64,000 bases of DNA from Diaporthe sp. PMI_573 (GCA_021399435.1 JAJTUP010000052.1:1-64000), one strand, 5' to 3'. Positions 20,880 to 31,930 are shown, counted from the stretch's first letter. Numbers and translations: made by a program. Notes: a model not told the origin generated them from the letters alone.

Positions 20880-21397
20880 CCAAGGAAACGCAGGACGAGA
20901 TCGTCGCCGTGGCGCCCGGCTTTATTGACTTACTATTCGACTAGCTGGGCAACGTTTGCCAACACTTGGGTCTAATTATAGATATGATGCCAGAAAGGCG
21001 ATAAATGAAGAGACTTTAGAGACGCGATGCAAATACGGCAAGCACGAAAAGAGGAGAAGAAAAGATCATCTGAAATGCGTCATATTATGATTTTCATGCA
21101 CAGAATTACGGTCTTTAGGGCTTAGCACTTCAAAATCTGTTTGAGAGAAGATATACCCTTAATGGCTTAAGCTTACGAGTCCTCGACGACGTTAGTAGCT
21201 AGATAGATATAAGCCCGTCCAGGCATTTTTTGTATGGCAAAAGCGTTAATATCTCTCACGGCTGCATTCTGAGCAGATAGAACAGAACGGTCCACGAAGA
21301 GGTCCGGTTCGAACGAGCCACCCCACCGAGCGAGCCACTTTCCCACTACCCACTCCCATCCGTCTTTCTTACGCGTTTTTTCCCGCCACGTCTTACA
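20610..21397. other. Non-coding, with a GGCGAGGGC tandem repeat
   Basis: No complete gene. The frame through 20805-20943 reads DDVNGDE, then Gly-Gly-Glu repeats, then GAKETQDEIVAVAPGFIDLLFD and stop, which may be the C-terminal end of a lost gene. Nothing recognisable from 20950 to 21397. Confidence 0.4.
20816..20880 (+). repeat. 9-bp tandem repeat (GGCGAGGGC)
   Basis: About seven perfect copies of a 9-bp unit encoding Gly-Gly-Glu in the plus frame. High GC contrasts with the surrounding AT-rich DNA. Confidence 0.85.
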
Positions 21398-22170
21398 ATG
21401 AGCAAAACAAAAAAAAGCGATATCCAGTTTGTCATCCAAGCTATCAAATCCGAACCAAAACTAAGCATTTAACACGCGGCTAAGGAATACCATATCCCTC
21501 GCTCTACCCTCACCCATAGAATGGCCGGCCGAACTGCACGACAAGATACCCACCCGAACTGCAAGAGATTGACAAAAATAAAAGAGGAGGTGCTTGTTCA
21601 ATACGTACTCGACTGGGACCCATTGAAGCCGAACTCTAAGTGCGTCCTGAAATAGAGGTAGATTTGCTCATCTCGGACAAATATCTTATAACTATGTTGT
21701 ATCTAGGCTCAGGATAGTGGCCCCCCGCTCTCTGACGCTGATGACAACGAGCCAGCTCTCCATGATCAGCCTGCATTGGATGTAGAGACATTATCCATTT
21801 ATACTCATTCCTTTCCCATATGGAGCTGACGGCTGGAGTTATTTGTTCCCTTGTGAGTAGAACCTGGTACGAGCAGCGGAATATGTGCGGATGGCAACCG
21901 ATATTTCGAAACAGGCGTTCTTTTTGCATGATATTGTACTCTTTGGGTAATCGACCATTATTGAGAGACTTTGGGAAGGCGAGACAAGAAATAGGGGCTT
22001 TCACTACACCGACCAACCAAGGAGAAAGCAAATCCAAGTCCATCATAGCGAAATGAGAGCGACCGATACAGGAGGGCAACAGCTATCGAATGCATCAATG
22101 CAAAGGGCTGGTGTATCCCACCATTTGTGATTGTCCAAGGCGCCTACCACCTTGCTAACTGGACCAAACG
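21398..22170 (+). pseudogene. pogo/Fot-type transposase relic
   Basis: ATG at 21398 opens a helix-turn-helix N-terminus (IQAIKSEPKLSI, stop, HAAKEYHIPRSTLTHRM) followed by KEEVLVQYVLDWDP, matching the N-terminus of the transposase at 28262-29945. After a deletion of the middle, the conserved block AIECINAKGWCIPPFVIVQG resumes at about 22086 and continues HLANWTK. The in-frame TAA replaces what was probably a CAA or CGA codon. Clearly dead; a different lineage from the 28-kb copy. Confidence 0.75.
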
Positions 22171-22415
22171 GTGGCAAGGACATTTTTGTCCTCCTCGAGT
22201 TCGTTAGTCGGCGGGATAAGGTTTGGTAATTGATCTCAATCGATGGCCCCTGTTGACCTAGCCGCTAAAAAGGGAACTTTGTCAACAATGCAGTCCTGCA
22301 ACAGATCACAGTCTGTCTTCGGGACTTCTGAGTGATCAAAAAATGTTGGCGTTTGAGATAATTCAGCGGAGCAACCTGCACTCATCAGCAAATCCAGAGC
22401 TAGACGTTCGGAATC

Positions 22416-23980
22416 ATGTCAAAACTCGGCTATCACACCGGAGATAACGCTACGTCAAACGACACATGTCTGGAGTCAATAGCACGTCGATTGAAAGAGA
22501 ATCTTAATGTAAGTTGGCGGCCGCTTTCGATTGACTAATCTAATGATGAGCGGTAGATCGACTATGACCCCAAAAAACGCCGCATCCGCTGCATCGGCCA
22601 CATCATCAATCTCTCCCTTCAAGCCTTCCTTCTCGGGTCATCGAATGAAGCCCTCATCGCCGCACTTGAAGCCGCATCCGAAGCCACTAGTGAAGACCTA
22701 TTAATTCGCTTCTCTCGGGCCTTCACCACCAGAAGACGTAGCGGACGTAGACGTCTCTCGAGATCGGACGTTGATGAGGACTATCTAGGCATTGAGGGCA
22801 TACCTGCGCTGCGTAAACTGCACGGTCTGGCTGTTTGGACACGCTGCTCATCGCTTACTAGCCAGCTGTGGGACGATGAAGTCGGGTTGCGACTAGGGAT
22901 CGATAATGAGACACGGTGGTCTTCATGGTATCATGTCCTCGATAAGCTTTTCAAAAAGAAGGCGCATATCGTTCAATTCATGCATGAACACGAGCAGATC
23001 CTCAGAGACAATCGATTGACAGCGGCTGATTGGGATTTGCTTCAGAAAGCGTACCTATTTCTCCAACCCTTTGATGGAGCCACATTGTGCGCTGAGGGCA
23101 ATAAAGCATCCCTTTCACAGTCATTATTTCTAATGGACTGCCTTCTTTCTCATTATGAAAACGAGAAGGTGAGCCATTTCATTGCGAGGTAGCGAGGACA
23201 TCTCATCGCTGGTCTCAACGGCTAAGATAGATGCTAATACAATTATAGCGGCACTACAGCGCACCCGAGACACGCGATGAGCGCATGCTACATGCCATCG
23301 ATATGGGCTGGTTCATTATGAATAAATACTACACCATGACCGAGGACGTTCCCGTTTATTCCGCCGCTCTCCTTCTCCACCCTTCAAAACGAGACGCCTA
23401 CATTAAGCAGAACTAGCCAGATGAGTGGTACGACAACGCAATTGGCGGAGCACAAGCGATTTGGGAGGAAGAATACAATATTGAGCTCCCTACTAAGCCT
23501 CCGGCCGCTCCGAGCGCTGTCCCAGACTTTGTGGAACATGAGACTAATAAACTAGCTCAGTTGGCAAGGAATATGAAGGTAAAGACCGCCGGATTGCGTT
23601 GTGAGGATGATTTTATGACCTTTATTACCGCTCAACCGATAGAGATCGATTCTACGCCGCTTCAATGGTGGTGCGCATCTGAGCAGCGGAGAAGATATCC
23701 ACGACTTAGCCGCATGGCCATCGCGATACTCTCCATCTCACCAGAGTCGTCCGAGCCGGAGAGAGCCTTCTCTGGGGCGCGCAGGACATGCTCATGGGAT
23801 AGGTTGCGGATTAAATGTGCAAACATTGAGAGGGTAGAGTGTATAGGCAGCCGGTTGCGCGAAGGTCATATCATACCTACATCCCGCGGTGGATTTGGGT
23901 TACCGATGATATTTTCCGCATTAAAAGATGATCTTACTGATTCAGATGACGATTTAGAAGACAGGGAGGATATTGATTGA
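22416..23980 (+). pseudogene. hAT-family transposase, N-truncated, one internal stop
   Basis: Begins in the middle of the catalytic region (SKLGYHTGDNATSNDTCLE, holding the second Asp), has introns at about 22509-22556 and about 23167-23248, and continues RIRCIGHIINLSLQAFL, DNETRWSSWYHVLDK and the C-terminal dimerisation domain (LQWWCASEQRRRYPRLSRMA ... SSEPERAFSGA). The BED finger and first catalytic Asp are missing. A TAG at about 23414 sits where related proteins have Trp. The C-terminus ends in an acidic tail at 23980. An inactive relic joined to the pogo relic upstream. Confidence 0.8.
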
Positions 23981-24034
23981 TATAGAATAGAGTCGTTAAA
24001 TTAATTGTTTGATTTCGTCGCCTCATTGGCCCAC

Positions 24035-24095
24035 TATCGTGTTCCTTATCCTGTTATCCTGTTATCTTATCCTGTTATCCTGTAATCTGTATTTT
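24035..24095 (+). repeat. TTATCCTG short tandem repeat
   Basis: About five copies of TTATCCTG/TTATCTTATCCTG just downstream of the hAT relic. Low-complexity, no other signal. Confidence 0.7.
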
Positions 24096-24239
24096 TTCTT
24101 ATCTTGTTGTGTTTAACATGTTAAGGGATTTCCTAACATGTTATACAGGTTGCCCATGTATGCGCTGACGGCGCAGAGTAAACACTTAAAAACCGGCCAG
24201 TTGAAGACCTTTTACTTTTTCCAGTCCGCAGGACGCAAG

Positions 24240-24745
24240 AAGCGCAGTTGAACGAGTACTCACAGAGCGTGCATGCCAGATCTCGAGGAGGCAACTCGTA
24301 GTAACTGGGGTAGGCTCGCCATCCCGGGTTTGTGGAAGGTCCAGGGGTACCGAGCGGCAACGCCAGCGACGGCTGAGGTGCTTGGGGCAGGAACGGGGTT
24401 CTGAAGTCGTAGCCCAGGAGCTCAGGAAAATGCTCGATGATCCGGCTGAAGTAAACGGCGCCGGAAGACACACCATGGAAGTCCCATTCGCCATCGTCAT
24501 TGAGATCAAGCTGACCGATCTTTTCGATCAGGGGTATAAAGCGGGCCTCCGCTGATCCCGACTCCGGAGCAGCTCCTCCTCCGTCGGACTCGGGATTGTC
24601 GTCACGTCATTTTTCAGGTCTGGAGAGCTCCTGGCCCAAAAGGGATGTAAGATCTGCCTTCCGGAGATCGATGTTAGGCACAAGCCTGCGAAGCAGCCCT
24701 TCTGCTACTTGCAACCTTTCTTCCAAGGCTTGAATCTCCTAGAAT
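24240..24745 (-). pseudogene. Zn(II)2Cys6-type regulator, internal fragment
   Basis: Minus-strand reading: after an AG acceptor near 24741 the frame gives a coiled-coil linker (IQALEERLQVAEGLLRRL, VPNIDLRKADL), then, after an in-frame TGA at about 24608, ESGSAEARFIPLIEKIGQLDL and DDGEWDFHGVSSGAVYF, then LLGYDFRTPFLPQAP. The linker followed by IGQLD...W.FHG.SSG is the start of the fungal-specific transcription factor domain I know from zinc-cluster regulators. The Cys6 cluster itself is not found upstream, and the rest of the regulatory domain is absent. The stop fits CGA to TGA. A fragment of a transcription factor, probably dead. Confidence 0.55.
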
Positions 24746-25545
24746 GTCTGCTTTTCGTGGAGACGAAGGATTTCGCTTTGGCTCTGGTAAAAGCAGCGCT
24801 CGCCTCGGTGGATCCCTCGCCGCTCGGTGCTTGGGTTCACGCTTCAGAAATAGGCTGGTATCAGCTCTCCGTGGTTTCAGCCGTTCTGGAAAGAGGATGC
24901 TAAAATATGGAATGCTGACAGGTCTTCTGCGAATGTGGATGTGCTACCCTCTCCAGCACCCGGCGACGAGCCAAGTCCGTCACTGTTGAATCATTTCAGT
25001 AGCACGGATCATCGTGCCTATCCTGTGCCAGCCATCGCTCAGGAGCAGTCGACTGGTCACCTTCAGCCTGTACAATACTCCGTGTCGCCCAGGGCTTCCT
25101 ACTCCTCTCGCCTTGCGAGTCCCGCTCCTGGCGTGGCTGCTATTGCGGGGGCCTGAGAGCGGACCGGTGCCTTAAAGCAAGCGACCAGCGAGTCGCGCAC
25201 CGAGAGTATACGCGCCTCATGTGCCATGGCCCCTCCGAATGTTCCCCAGATGCACCAAACAGGCCAGTTTACAAGAGTTACAAATAGCTATAGCTTGTCT
25301 ATGAACATCACACCAAGCAGTAATTGCCAATCTAGAGCAATAGGACAATCGGTGCAAACGGTTTAGTTGTGATCAGTAACTTATTACTACAATTTGAGCG
25401 CACTTTACTCTAGTACATTTACCCACTTTCAATACATGGAATTTAAGTGGTCTGACACGCCACCCAATGAGGCGTCCTGACAAAAAAGCTCGGATCTGGG
25501 AGTTAAAGAATATGGGGCATACGAGCAGCCATATAGGGTGGGACT

Positions 25546-26139
25546 TTAGACGGAAACCCTCAATCGATGATGTTGGGATGGACCTCCCTGCGGCGATTGT
25601 GATGATTGTGACCGTGACTGTTGCGCCTGTGAACCTTTCTTTGAGGGAGACTTGAACATAGACCTAATTGCTGCGAAGCCGCCAGCTTGGGATGGGCTAG
25701 GTTCGGGTTTGGAGGGGGGGGAGACTGTGTTAGCGGCAGGTACAGGTGGCGTGCTCTTGTCCGGAAACGTCCAAGAGTCGGGAACGACGATGAAAACATA
25801 GTCCTTCTCATCAACTGGAGGGGCAGTCACCATAAGACGATGGTCAAGCAGGCCAACAATCTTGCCGACGCAATTGAAGGGAACACCTGGAACAAACTGT
25901 GTATGTTTCCTATCTGCCATCTTCTTGCAGAGGAGAGAGAATGGCAAAGCGCGAATAGGAAAGAGAATAAAAACTTGAAAGGGGTGGAAGCCTTTGAAAG
26001 GGCTCTTTGATGGCTGACCCGGCGTGATGTAGGTACAGCACTGGATAAATGCACAGCATCTCAGCTGTGCATCGTCCAACTGCGGGACAGAGTCCTTGAT
26101 CAAGTGGGTTTGACCTGACCCGAGAACCTGCCCCGTCAA
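25546..26139 (-). CDS. Unnamed fungal family, copy A, beside a Helitron helicase
   Basis: A long minus frame (no ATG at its 5' end, so an upstream exon or truncation is likely). It contains CTYITPGQPSKSPFKGFH, QVFILFPIRALPF, GKIVGLLDHRLM and DEKDYVFIVVPDSWTFPDK, then a Pro/Ser/Gln-rich tail. The blocks align in order with the gene at 62709-63746 (GSYIIP, HKGVH, VLVLFPI, VLGVLNRQLL, VRILAIVADHWEF), so both belong to one family. Alternating beta-strand-like segments suggest a small beta-rich, possibly OB-fold domain; that is inference. It is divergent to the Helitron helicase, whose remnant starts about 200 bp away. Confidence 0.55.
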   Translation of the reverse strand: MTGQVLGSGQTHLIKDSVPQLDDAQLRCCAFIQCCTYITPGQPSKSPFKGFHPFQVFILFPIRALPFSLLCKKMADRKHTQFVPGVPFNCVGKIVGLLDHRLMVTAPPVDEKDYVFIVVPDSWTFPDKSTPPVPAANTVSPPSKPEPSPSQAGGFAAIRSMFKSPSKKGSQAQQSRSQSSQSPQGGPSQHHRLRVSV

Positions 26140-26339
26140 AGAACAACCGGTTAGATAAGTGGAAAGCCCTCACTATTGCAAAGAGTTCGTGGGTCAATGC
26201 TGATAGTTACATCAGTGGCAAGCGCGATAGCGGAACTCGAGCTAAGGGGAAATGATAAGTGTGCTTACGCTTGGTATCCAAAGTCGCGTATGAGAACAAC
26301 TGGAACCTTGTACACTTCGCCGTCACCATCTTCATCGGT

Positions 26340-27518
26340 GAAAACATCAGGCTCCCGCAGCACCCACTCCAGTGCGATTTCCACCAATTCCGCCCAGTGC
26401 AAAACAAGTCGCTATTGACGCCATGGTCCGCCCTCAGGATTGCGGACGAAATGAGGGCGCACGCACTCTGGACTCGATTTACCACCGTCGTTATGCTCAC
26501 CGAACAGGTGCGCGCAGCGGGGGACCCGGAGCTGCGGCGGCTGCTGACTCGGATCCGGCAGGGGCAGCAAGACGAGTCCGACATGGAGCTTCTTAATAGC
26601 CGGTGCTTCCAGGAAGGCCGAGCCATACCATGGGGCAGGGGCATCACAGTAGTTACACCCCTCAACAGCACCAGATGGTGCCTGAACATGGATGCGGTCT
26701 TGGCCTTCCAGAGGCACCACCAGAAGCCAGTCCGGATATTTCTACCCCAGCACCGTTGGGGTAAACCCAGTACATTACCGGTAACGGAGGAAGAAGCTAC
26801 GCTCATGGCCAGCGTCGGAGATGACAGCAAGATCTGTGTGCCGGCCACGTTCATGTTCGTGCCTGGCATGCCGGTGGTAGTGACGAAGAATATAAACCCA
26901 GGCCTCAAGCTCGTGAACGGGGCCAAGTACAAAGCAGTGGAAGTTATACCAGACTCCAAGAGTTTCCCAGGGTATCAACTGGCCCCGAACATTATCCTCC
27001 ACTTTGGACCACCTGCCGGCATTATCCTGTTATCCGAGTCCACCAAAAAGTTCAAGTTTGATGACATGCCACCAGGCACGGTCCTGCTTACTCCAACAAG
27101 TGCCCAGATACCCATCGAGAAGAAGAAGAGGGCCAAGAAGAGGCCTTGGCAGAGGCACGAAGTGAGCCGCCGAGGACTTCCCTGCACTGCCGCGTTCGCA
27201 TGCACCGATTACAAAATCCAAGGCGAAACCCTCGTCGAGATCGCGCTGGAGCTGCGAGGAACCGGAACAAAGCTGAATACGACAACTGGACAACTCGAGG
27301 CAGGAAAGTGCGATCCGTACAGCCTGTATGTGCAGCTATCGCGGTGCACATCGCTTGATGGTATTATGTTGCTGTCAAAGGCACGGGTGCAGGACATAGT
27401 CGGGAATAAAATACCACAGGAAATGTTTGATGGCGAGGCTAGGCTGGAACAGTTGTGCGAGAGGACAGTAAAGGAGGCCCGATTATCGTTATTGTCATAC
27501 CCATCTGCACAATACTAG
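26340..27518 (+). pseudogene. Helitron-type Pif1-like helicase, C-terminal half
   Basis: Superfamily 1B helicase of Helitron RepHel proteins, normally at the C-terminus of the rolling-circle transposase. Seen in order: a motif III-like CDFHQFRPV (about 26372), VVMLTEQVRAAGDPEL, the MPVVVTKNINPGLKLVNGAK block (about 26870), AFACTDYKIQGETL (motif V, about 27200) and YVQLSRCTSLDGIMLL (motif VI, about 27325), ending at TAG 27516-27518. Walker A and B and the HUH replication nuclease are missing upstream. The 3' portion is stop-free for 1.2 kb, so truncation was recent or the fragment is conserved. Confidence 0.8.
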
Positions 27519-27939
27519 CAGTAATGTAATTTAGATAATAGGTTTCTTATATATAAATGGAAGTAGGTAGAAGGATAGAAACCATCTAGATCCAAATCAA
27601 CCTAATACATTGCTCCTAACTCAAGCACAAGAGAAATTCTCGTAAATATAAAGACAAGAGCAATAATGCTCTCACAAACCGAGTTCCCACGTGCACATCA
27701 CGTGCATTTCACGTGCATTTCACTTAATCTCAGAGAGCGAATGAGAGCAAGAGAAGAGATTGGCACCTCTGGGGGCATTCGGATGGGGTTAATCCGGACC
27801 AACAAGAGGTGCAGTTGCGGATCCTAATCGGGTAATCGCTTAATGCGGTAATTTTGCAAGGGGGGGGCGAAAATTTTGGGGGTGGAATCCCAGAGCTTAA
27901 GAAGACCTTTCGTACCGAAAGGCAAAAGGCAAAGGCATA
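27519..27939. other. Spacer between Helitron fragment and pogo element
   Basis: AT-rich, no gene. A direct run ACGTGCACATCACGTGCATTTCACGTGCATTT lies near 27690-27722. I do not see a CTRR plus hairpin Helitron terminus with confidence. Confidence 0.4.
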
Positions 27940-28111
27940 ACGTAGGTGGACAGTCAGCCGGTCAGGACACATGCCCGGTCAGTTTTGCTAACTCTGCCAA
28001 CTTTTGCCAACCCTAGCACCCACCTGAGGCCAACATATCAATAAAAATTGGCACCAATTGGTGCCAACTGGTCCCAATTGCTTATTTTTAATTGATTTGG
28101 TCAATTTAGAG
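27940..28111 (+). repeat. pogo element left TIR, 172 bp
   Basis: Reverse complement of 30094-30265. Contains ACCAATTGGTGCC palindromes and GCTAACTCTGCCAAC-like short repeats, possible transposase binding sites. Confidence 0.95.
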
Positions 28112-28261
28112 TGGTTGGGGTGGCTGCAGTGCCAGTCTGAAGTGGCTGACTTTTGGTGGGAAAATCGCGTTCCCCACCAAAATGGAGCATTTCAACCATG
28201 CAGAATCAACCTCAATCTACACCAGCCAAATCAACTATTTTGGCGGTCCGACGCGGACCGC

Positions 28262-29945
28262 TTAAGAATGTACTATTATACACTCTGAATCTGACTGACT
28301 AGACTCTTCTGCATCTTTCTCACAAGTTCTTGCGTTATGCCCAGTCTCGCCGCAGTTGCCACATCGTCGTTTGCTCGGTCCGCCGCGGTCCGCCTCCTCA
28401 GCACCACCAGCCATTTCACCAGCCGGCCGCTTCCCCTTTTGTTTTTCTTCAATTATCACCTGAGATTCCTCAATACTAAGTGCCCCTCCAAGCTGGACCC
28501 GACTTCTTTTGGCCCTCCGGCGCTTGGCGAGCCCAATATTAGCCTTCTCAAGGGTACGGACCCGATCATTCAAAAGAGTAATCTGATGCGCCATTGCTTG
28601 TGCACCCTTTGTAAACTTCTCAATTGCCTGGATAATTGGTGTAGGGGAGCTGCCCTGATGGGCTGAGATCTTGCCCTTGATAAAACTTGATTGCTGGACA
28701 GTCTGGTGGGCATTGGAGGGTGTTTGTGATTCCCATTTCGATGGTGACACAGGGAGGGATTGTACTGGAGTTTGTAGGCGGACATCCAGCTTGGAAATGA
28801 CAGAATCTGGGTTCCATGGAGAAATACCAGCCCCTCTGAACCCAGCTTTCATGTTTTTCTTCCGTAAAGACCTTGTCGTGGGCTGCCTTAAACGCAATGA
28901 AGAACTCGGACTTGGTGATGTGGTTGATCGAGGCCCGGATGAAGAGGTTGATCTCATCGCCGTATGCACGCTTCAATAGCGAAAATAATGCAACGTCCAA
29001 TGGCTGGAGTAGATGAGATGAATGTGGTGGCATGCTAATAGGGATAATGTTGTTTTCCTTGCAGTACTGTTCGAACTCTGCTGATACATGGCTCTCGTGT
29101 CCATCCAGGATGAGCATCCGGTATTTGCCCATTGTTCGCTTAATTGTGTGCTTATTAAAGTGCTGAATCCATTCTAGACCAGTCTTGTTATCCGTCCATC
29201 CATTTGGAGTAGGCTTGATTACCCAATCGGCAGGAAAACCCGACTCTGTGGTCCAGTTTGCAAGGTGGTAGGCGCCTTGGACAATGACGAATGGCGGGAT
29301 ACACCAGCCCTTTGCATTGATGCATTCAATAGCTGTTACCCATTCACGGTTTCCAGGCTGTATAGATTTAGCCTTTCCATGCCGATCAGAGCGTGTAACA
29401 ACCAGGGTTGAGGTTATCTGGCCCATCATGAAGCCAGTTTCGTCGAAGTTGTAGAGATCGTCATCTGTGATCCCATACTTGGCCATCATGTTGCGAAGTA
29501 GTCGGAACCAGTTTCCAATGACCTCAGGATCTTCGCAGAGGGCCCTCTGGTAGTCGTAAGGCCGAGAGAATCTTGTTTTCAAGCTTGGTTGTGCATCCAC
29601 AAAGCGTCGTGCCCATCTGGTGCCAACAGGCTTGCCATCACGCGACGCCAGCAGGAGGTTGGCCATATCTTCCACACCAGAAAGCCGCATTGGAAATCCT
29701 CGTGCATCTTGCTCAATGATGTATTGAACAAGTGTTTTCTCTTCGACTGGCTCAAGTTTATGCTTCTCGACGCGTGATTCTTCGCGACGGGGTCGGTTGT
29801 TCATCCTGTCGTTGAGTGTACTATAAGGGATGTTGAAGATCCGTGCAGCCTGGCGTGCACTTAAGGGTTTCTTTTGATTTTTTTTGGAATTTGTGATTGC
29901 TTGAAGGGCTAGAATGATCTTGTCTTCTTTTGAGTAGATTGGCAT
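28262..29945 (-). pseudogene. pogo/Fot-type transposase with a single frameshift
   Basis: Starts at ATG 29945. N-terminal psq/CENP-B helix-turn-helix (SARQAARIFNIPYSTLNDRM, then VQYIIEQDARGFPMRLSGV), then the DDE domain: NFDETGFMMGQ (first Asp), MLILDGHESHVS (second), HLLQPLDVALFSLLKRAY (third Asp, 35 residues after the second, so DD35D). At about 28860, in a run of five A, the frame shifts; the next frame continues NMKAGFRGAGISPWNPDSV, a coiled coil and a CCHC knuckle (CGNCGETGHNARTC) to a stop at 28262. Removing one A would give the expected FTEENMKAGF, so this is a one-base insertion or a homopolymer error. Otherwise it has every sign of activity. Confidence 0.88.
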
Positions 29946-30093
29946 TGTAGATGTTGAATTCTAGCGTGTTGAATATTTAAGTAGGTAGAGTGATGCGAGA
30001 CTGACGCGAAAAATGGGAACGCGATCTGCACCAAAAACAAACCCGCCCACCCAAACTTTAAACTTTTAGACTGGCATTGCAACTCCACCACAC

Positions 30094-30265
30094 CTCTAAA
30101 TTGACCAAATCAATTAAAAATAAGCAATTGGGACCAGTTGGCACCAATTGGTGCCAATTTTTATTGATATGTTGGCCTCAGGTGGGTGCTAGGGTTGGCA
30201 AAAGTTAGCAGAGTTAGCAAAACTGACCGGGCATGTGTCCTGACCGGCTGACTGTCCACCTACGT
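30094..30265 (+). repeat. pogo element right TIR, 172 bp
   Basis: Inverted copy of 27940-28111; ends CCTACGT followed by the TA target duplication. Confidence 0.95.
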
Positions 30266-30359
30266 TATTGTTTTTTCGCCGGCCGAGACGCGTCGCACCT
30301 GACTCAGAACCCATGGAGTCCCTTTGTGAGTAGCATCCACGATCCGCCAACGATCCGCG

Positions 30360-30605
30360 ATGGCAGCACAACAGCAGTCGCTAGAAACGCTCCTGGGGAT
30401 TAGCAGTCAGCGAAAATCGCTGAAACAGCAGCTTGACGCTGCGTCCATCAAAGCTGAACCTGGGAGAACGACTCTTGCTGACCTCCCAACGATCCAGATC
30501 GGCTGCAAGAAGTATATACCAGAGGAGTATATTGCCAACAAGAATCGCAAAGGCCGGCGGAGCTGGATTCAGGCCCATGGATTCTTCCTCACGGAAGTCA
30601 GCCCT
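30360..30605 (+). pseudogene. hAT transposase N-terminal fragment
   Basis: ATG at 30360 begins MAAQQQSLETLLG. The segment IQIGCKKYIPEEYIANKN then RKGRRSWIQAHGFFL resembles the N-terminus of fungal hAT transposases just before their BED zinc finger. The cysteines of the finger are absent because the sequence switches near 30605 to an antisense fragment of an unrelated gene. Confidence 0.55.
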
Positions 30606-30639
30606 GATTTGCGGACGTTGCAGACCTACTAAAATTTCT

Positions 30640-30950
30640 GCGAGTTGCGGGTCCTCGTTGTCTTCCGTGACGATAACGATATGGGGGCTGAAACGAGACG
30701 CCGCAAATGGTGACCGAGCCCAGCGTCGTAGTATATGTGCTGTTCTCAATGGACCAATCACAATCACATCGCTGAACGGGGCAAGGACCTCCCAGTAAAG
30801 ATCAAAGCAGAAATCAGAAACTTCTTCCTCATTCGATGGCTGGGGTAGCCTCTGCGCTAAGGTAAGCTCACGGTAGGGCGATGCTGGGTCTCCCGAAGTC
30901 CTCAGCGCAAACCACGCGCGGATATCCTCGTAGCCAGGACTGAGCCACAA
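30640..30950 (-). pseudogene. Fragment of a large fungal patatin/NLR-type protein
   Basis: Minus-strand frame: WLSPGYEDIRAWFALRTS, YRELTLAQRLPQPSNEEEVS, DFCFDLYWEVLAPFSDVIVI, RRWARSPFAASRFSPHIVIV. This block (W..YE..R.W, LTLAQRLP, SDFCF.LY..LLAPFSD) is one I recall from the N-terminal region of large fungal proteins carrying a patatin-like phospholipase or NLR architecture. The recall is from memory, so the name is tentative. About ten residues seem missing after DVIVI. No catalytic GXSXG or P-loop lies here; it is a stranded exon piece between two hAT fragments. Confidence 0.45.
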
Positions 30951-31006
30951 CCTTGCATTTGAGGGTGGAAGTTTACAAACGTGGTCTACCTGGCAATATT
31001 ACATAC

Positions 31007-31588
31007 TCAGTATTTTCGCTTATAGAAGATGAAAATTAAGTCGCTATACACACAAGGACAAGCAGGGCCGTCCACAAATCCTGGGTCGGTCCTGTTCATA
31101 AGTTGCCCAGGCAACCATGGCAGCGGCTGTAGTCGTTGAAACTTGGTTTTGTCAAATAGAAGAACTAGCTCGTCATGAAAGTCGTCCTTCTTCCGCTTCT
31201 TTGCAGCAAACTCATGGAGGCTTGGTTGATTCGAAGTTCGTTCCGATGCGTATCGCTTAGCCTTTGAGGGATCTGGGTGGAAGATATTGTGCGCTTTGGC
31301 AAGATGGCCTTCGATATTCCGAGTATTTGACGATACGTAGGCTTTTGGCTTGTTGGCTTTTCGCCGGACACAGTGACAACAGAGCCATATAGGCGAACCA
31401 TGGTGATTGTCGGCTACTCTGGCTTGGACGTCATAGCCGTGACTCCAAAACCATCCAGGAGCTAGCCCAGTGCGAGTCGAGAGGATCCATTGGCTCCGGA
31501 CAGAGTCGGATACTGTGTCCCAATCTTTCGTCGTCGCAGAACAGCTAGATGACGACGGTAGCGTGGGGGTGCTTGACTGGCTAGACAT
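31007..31588 (-). pseudogene. hAT transposase N-terminal exon with BED finger
   Basis: Starts at ATG 31588. A Ser/Thr-rich leader is followed by a BED-type zinc finger: WLCCHCVRRKANKPKAY, then STRNIEGHLAKAHNI (CX2C ... HX4H), the DNA-binding domain of hAT transposases. A basic patch (KKRKKD) and FDKTKFQRL follow, after which the sequence diverges and stops. The catalytic and dimerisation domains are missing. Confidence 0.7.
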
Positions 31589-31648
31589 CTCTGAGGAGTT
31601 GTAAGTGTCGGGTGAAGTTAAAGCTGAAGTTTGATGTCAGGCAGGATC

Positions 31649-31930
31649 CTACCGTTTCAAACAATCTGCTAAGCCGGCTCCAGATTCATTATTTATCACC
31701 GTTCTTGAGAGTTCAAGGTATGACGCAAGCTCGAAGATTCTAAGCTTCTTGCCCTCCAATTCGAGGTGATCCGGAAGATGTCTCGTCCAGACTATTTCCA
31801 CATCCGCATAATCGACGAGATACTTGATACGTAGTTTGCTCGAGTGAATCTGTGACGACGCAGGAGACGGTAATGCCGGTTGTGTGGGGGCTCGAAGCCT
31901 CGGGAGAGTGGACTCCATTATACTTTTCAA
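31649..31930 (-). CDS. Short fungal protein or 3'-truncated gene
   Basis: A frame of 93 codons (ATG 31930; a second ATG four codons later). The core reads YLVDYADVEIVWTRHLPDHL and LEGKKLRIFELASYLELSR, resembling a motif common in fungal proteins of unknown function in which a short beta-hairpin precedes DHL and a helical segment. It ends abruptly, so it is probably the first exon or a fragment. No signal peptide or membrane segment. Confidence 0.35.
   Translation of the reverse strand: MKSIMESTLPRLRAPTQPALPSPASSQIHSSKLRIKYLVDYADVEIVWTRHLPDHLELEGKKLRIFELASYLELSRTVINNESGAGLADCLKR

Larger units (their letters stand above)
27940..30265 (-). mobile_element. pogo/Fot-type DNA transposon, near-complete, long TIRs
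   Basis: A 2326-bp element bounded by terminal inverted repeats of 172 bp (27940-28111 and 30094-30265) starting ACGTAGGTGGACAGTCAGCC, nearly perfect (I see a single C/T difference in TCTGC(C/T)AAC). It is flanked by TA on both sides (27938-27939 and 30266-30267), the expected target duplication. It contains one transposase gene on the minus strand. The TIRs are much longer than the usual few tens of bp for this superfamily and contain an internal palindrome (GGCACCAATTGGTGCC). Confidence 0.93.

Noticed and set aside
24935..25156. Plus-strand Ser/Pro-rich frame as a gene
   Set aside because: Overlaps decayed sequence around the zinc-cluster relic and has no domain, start context or splice partner I can support.
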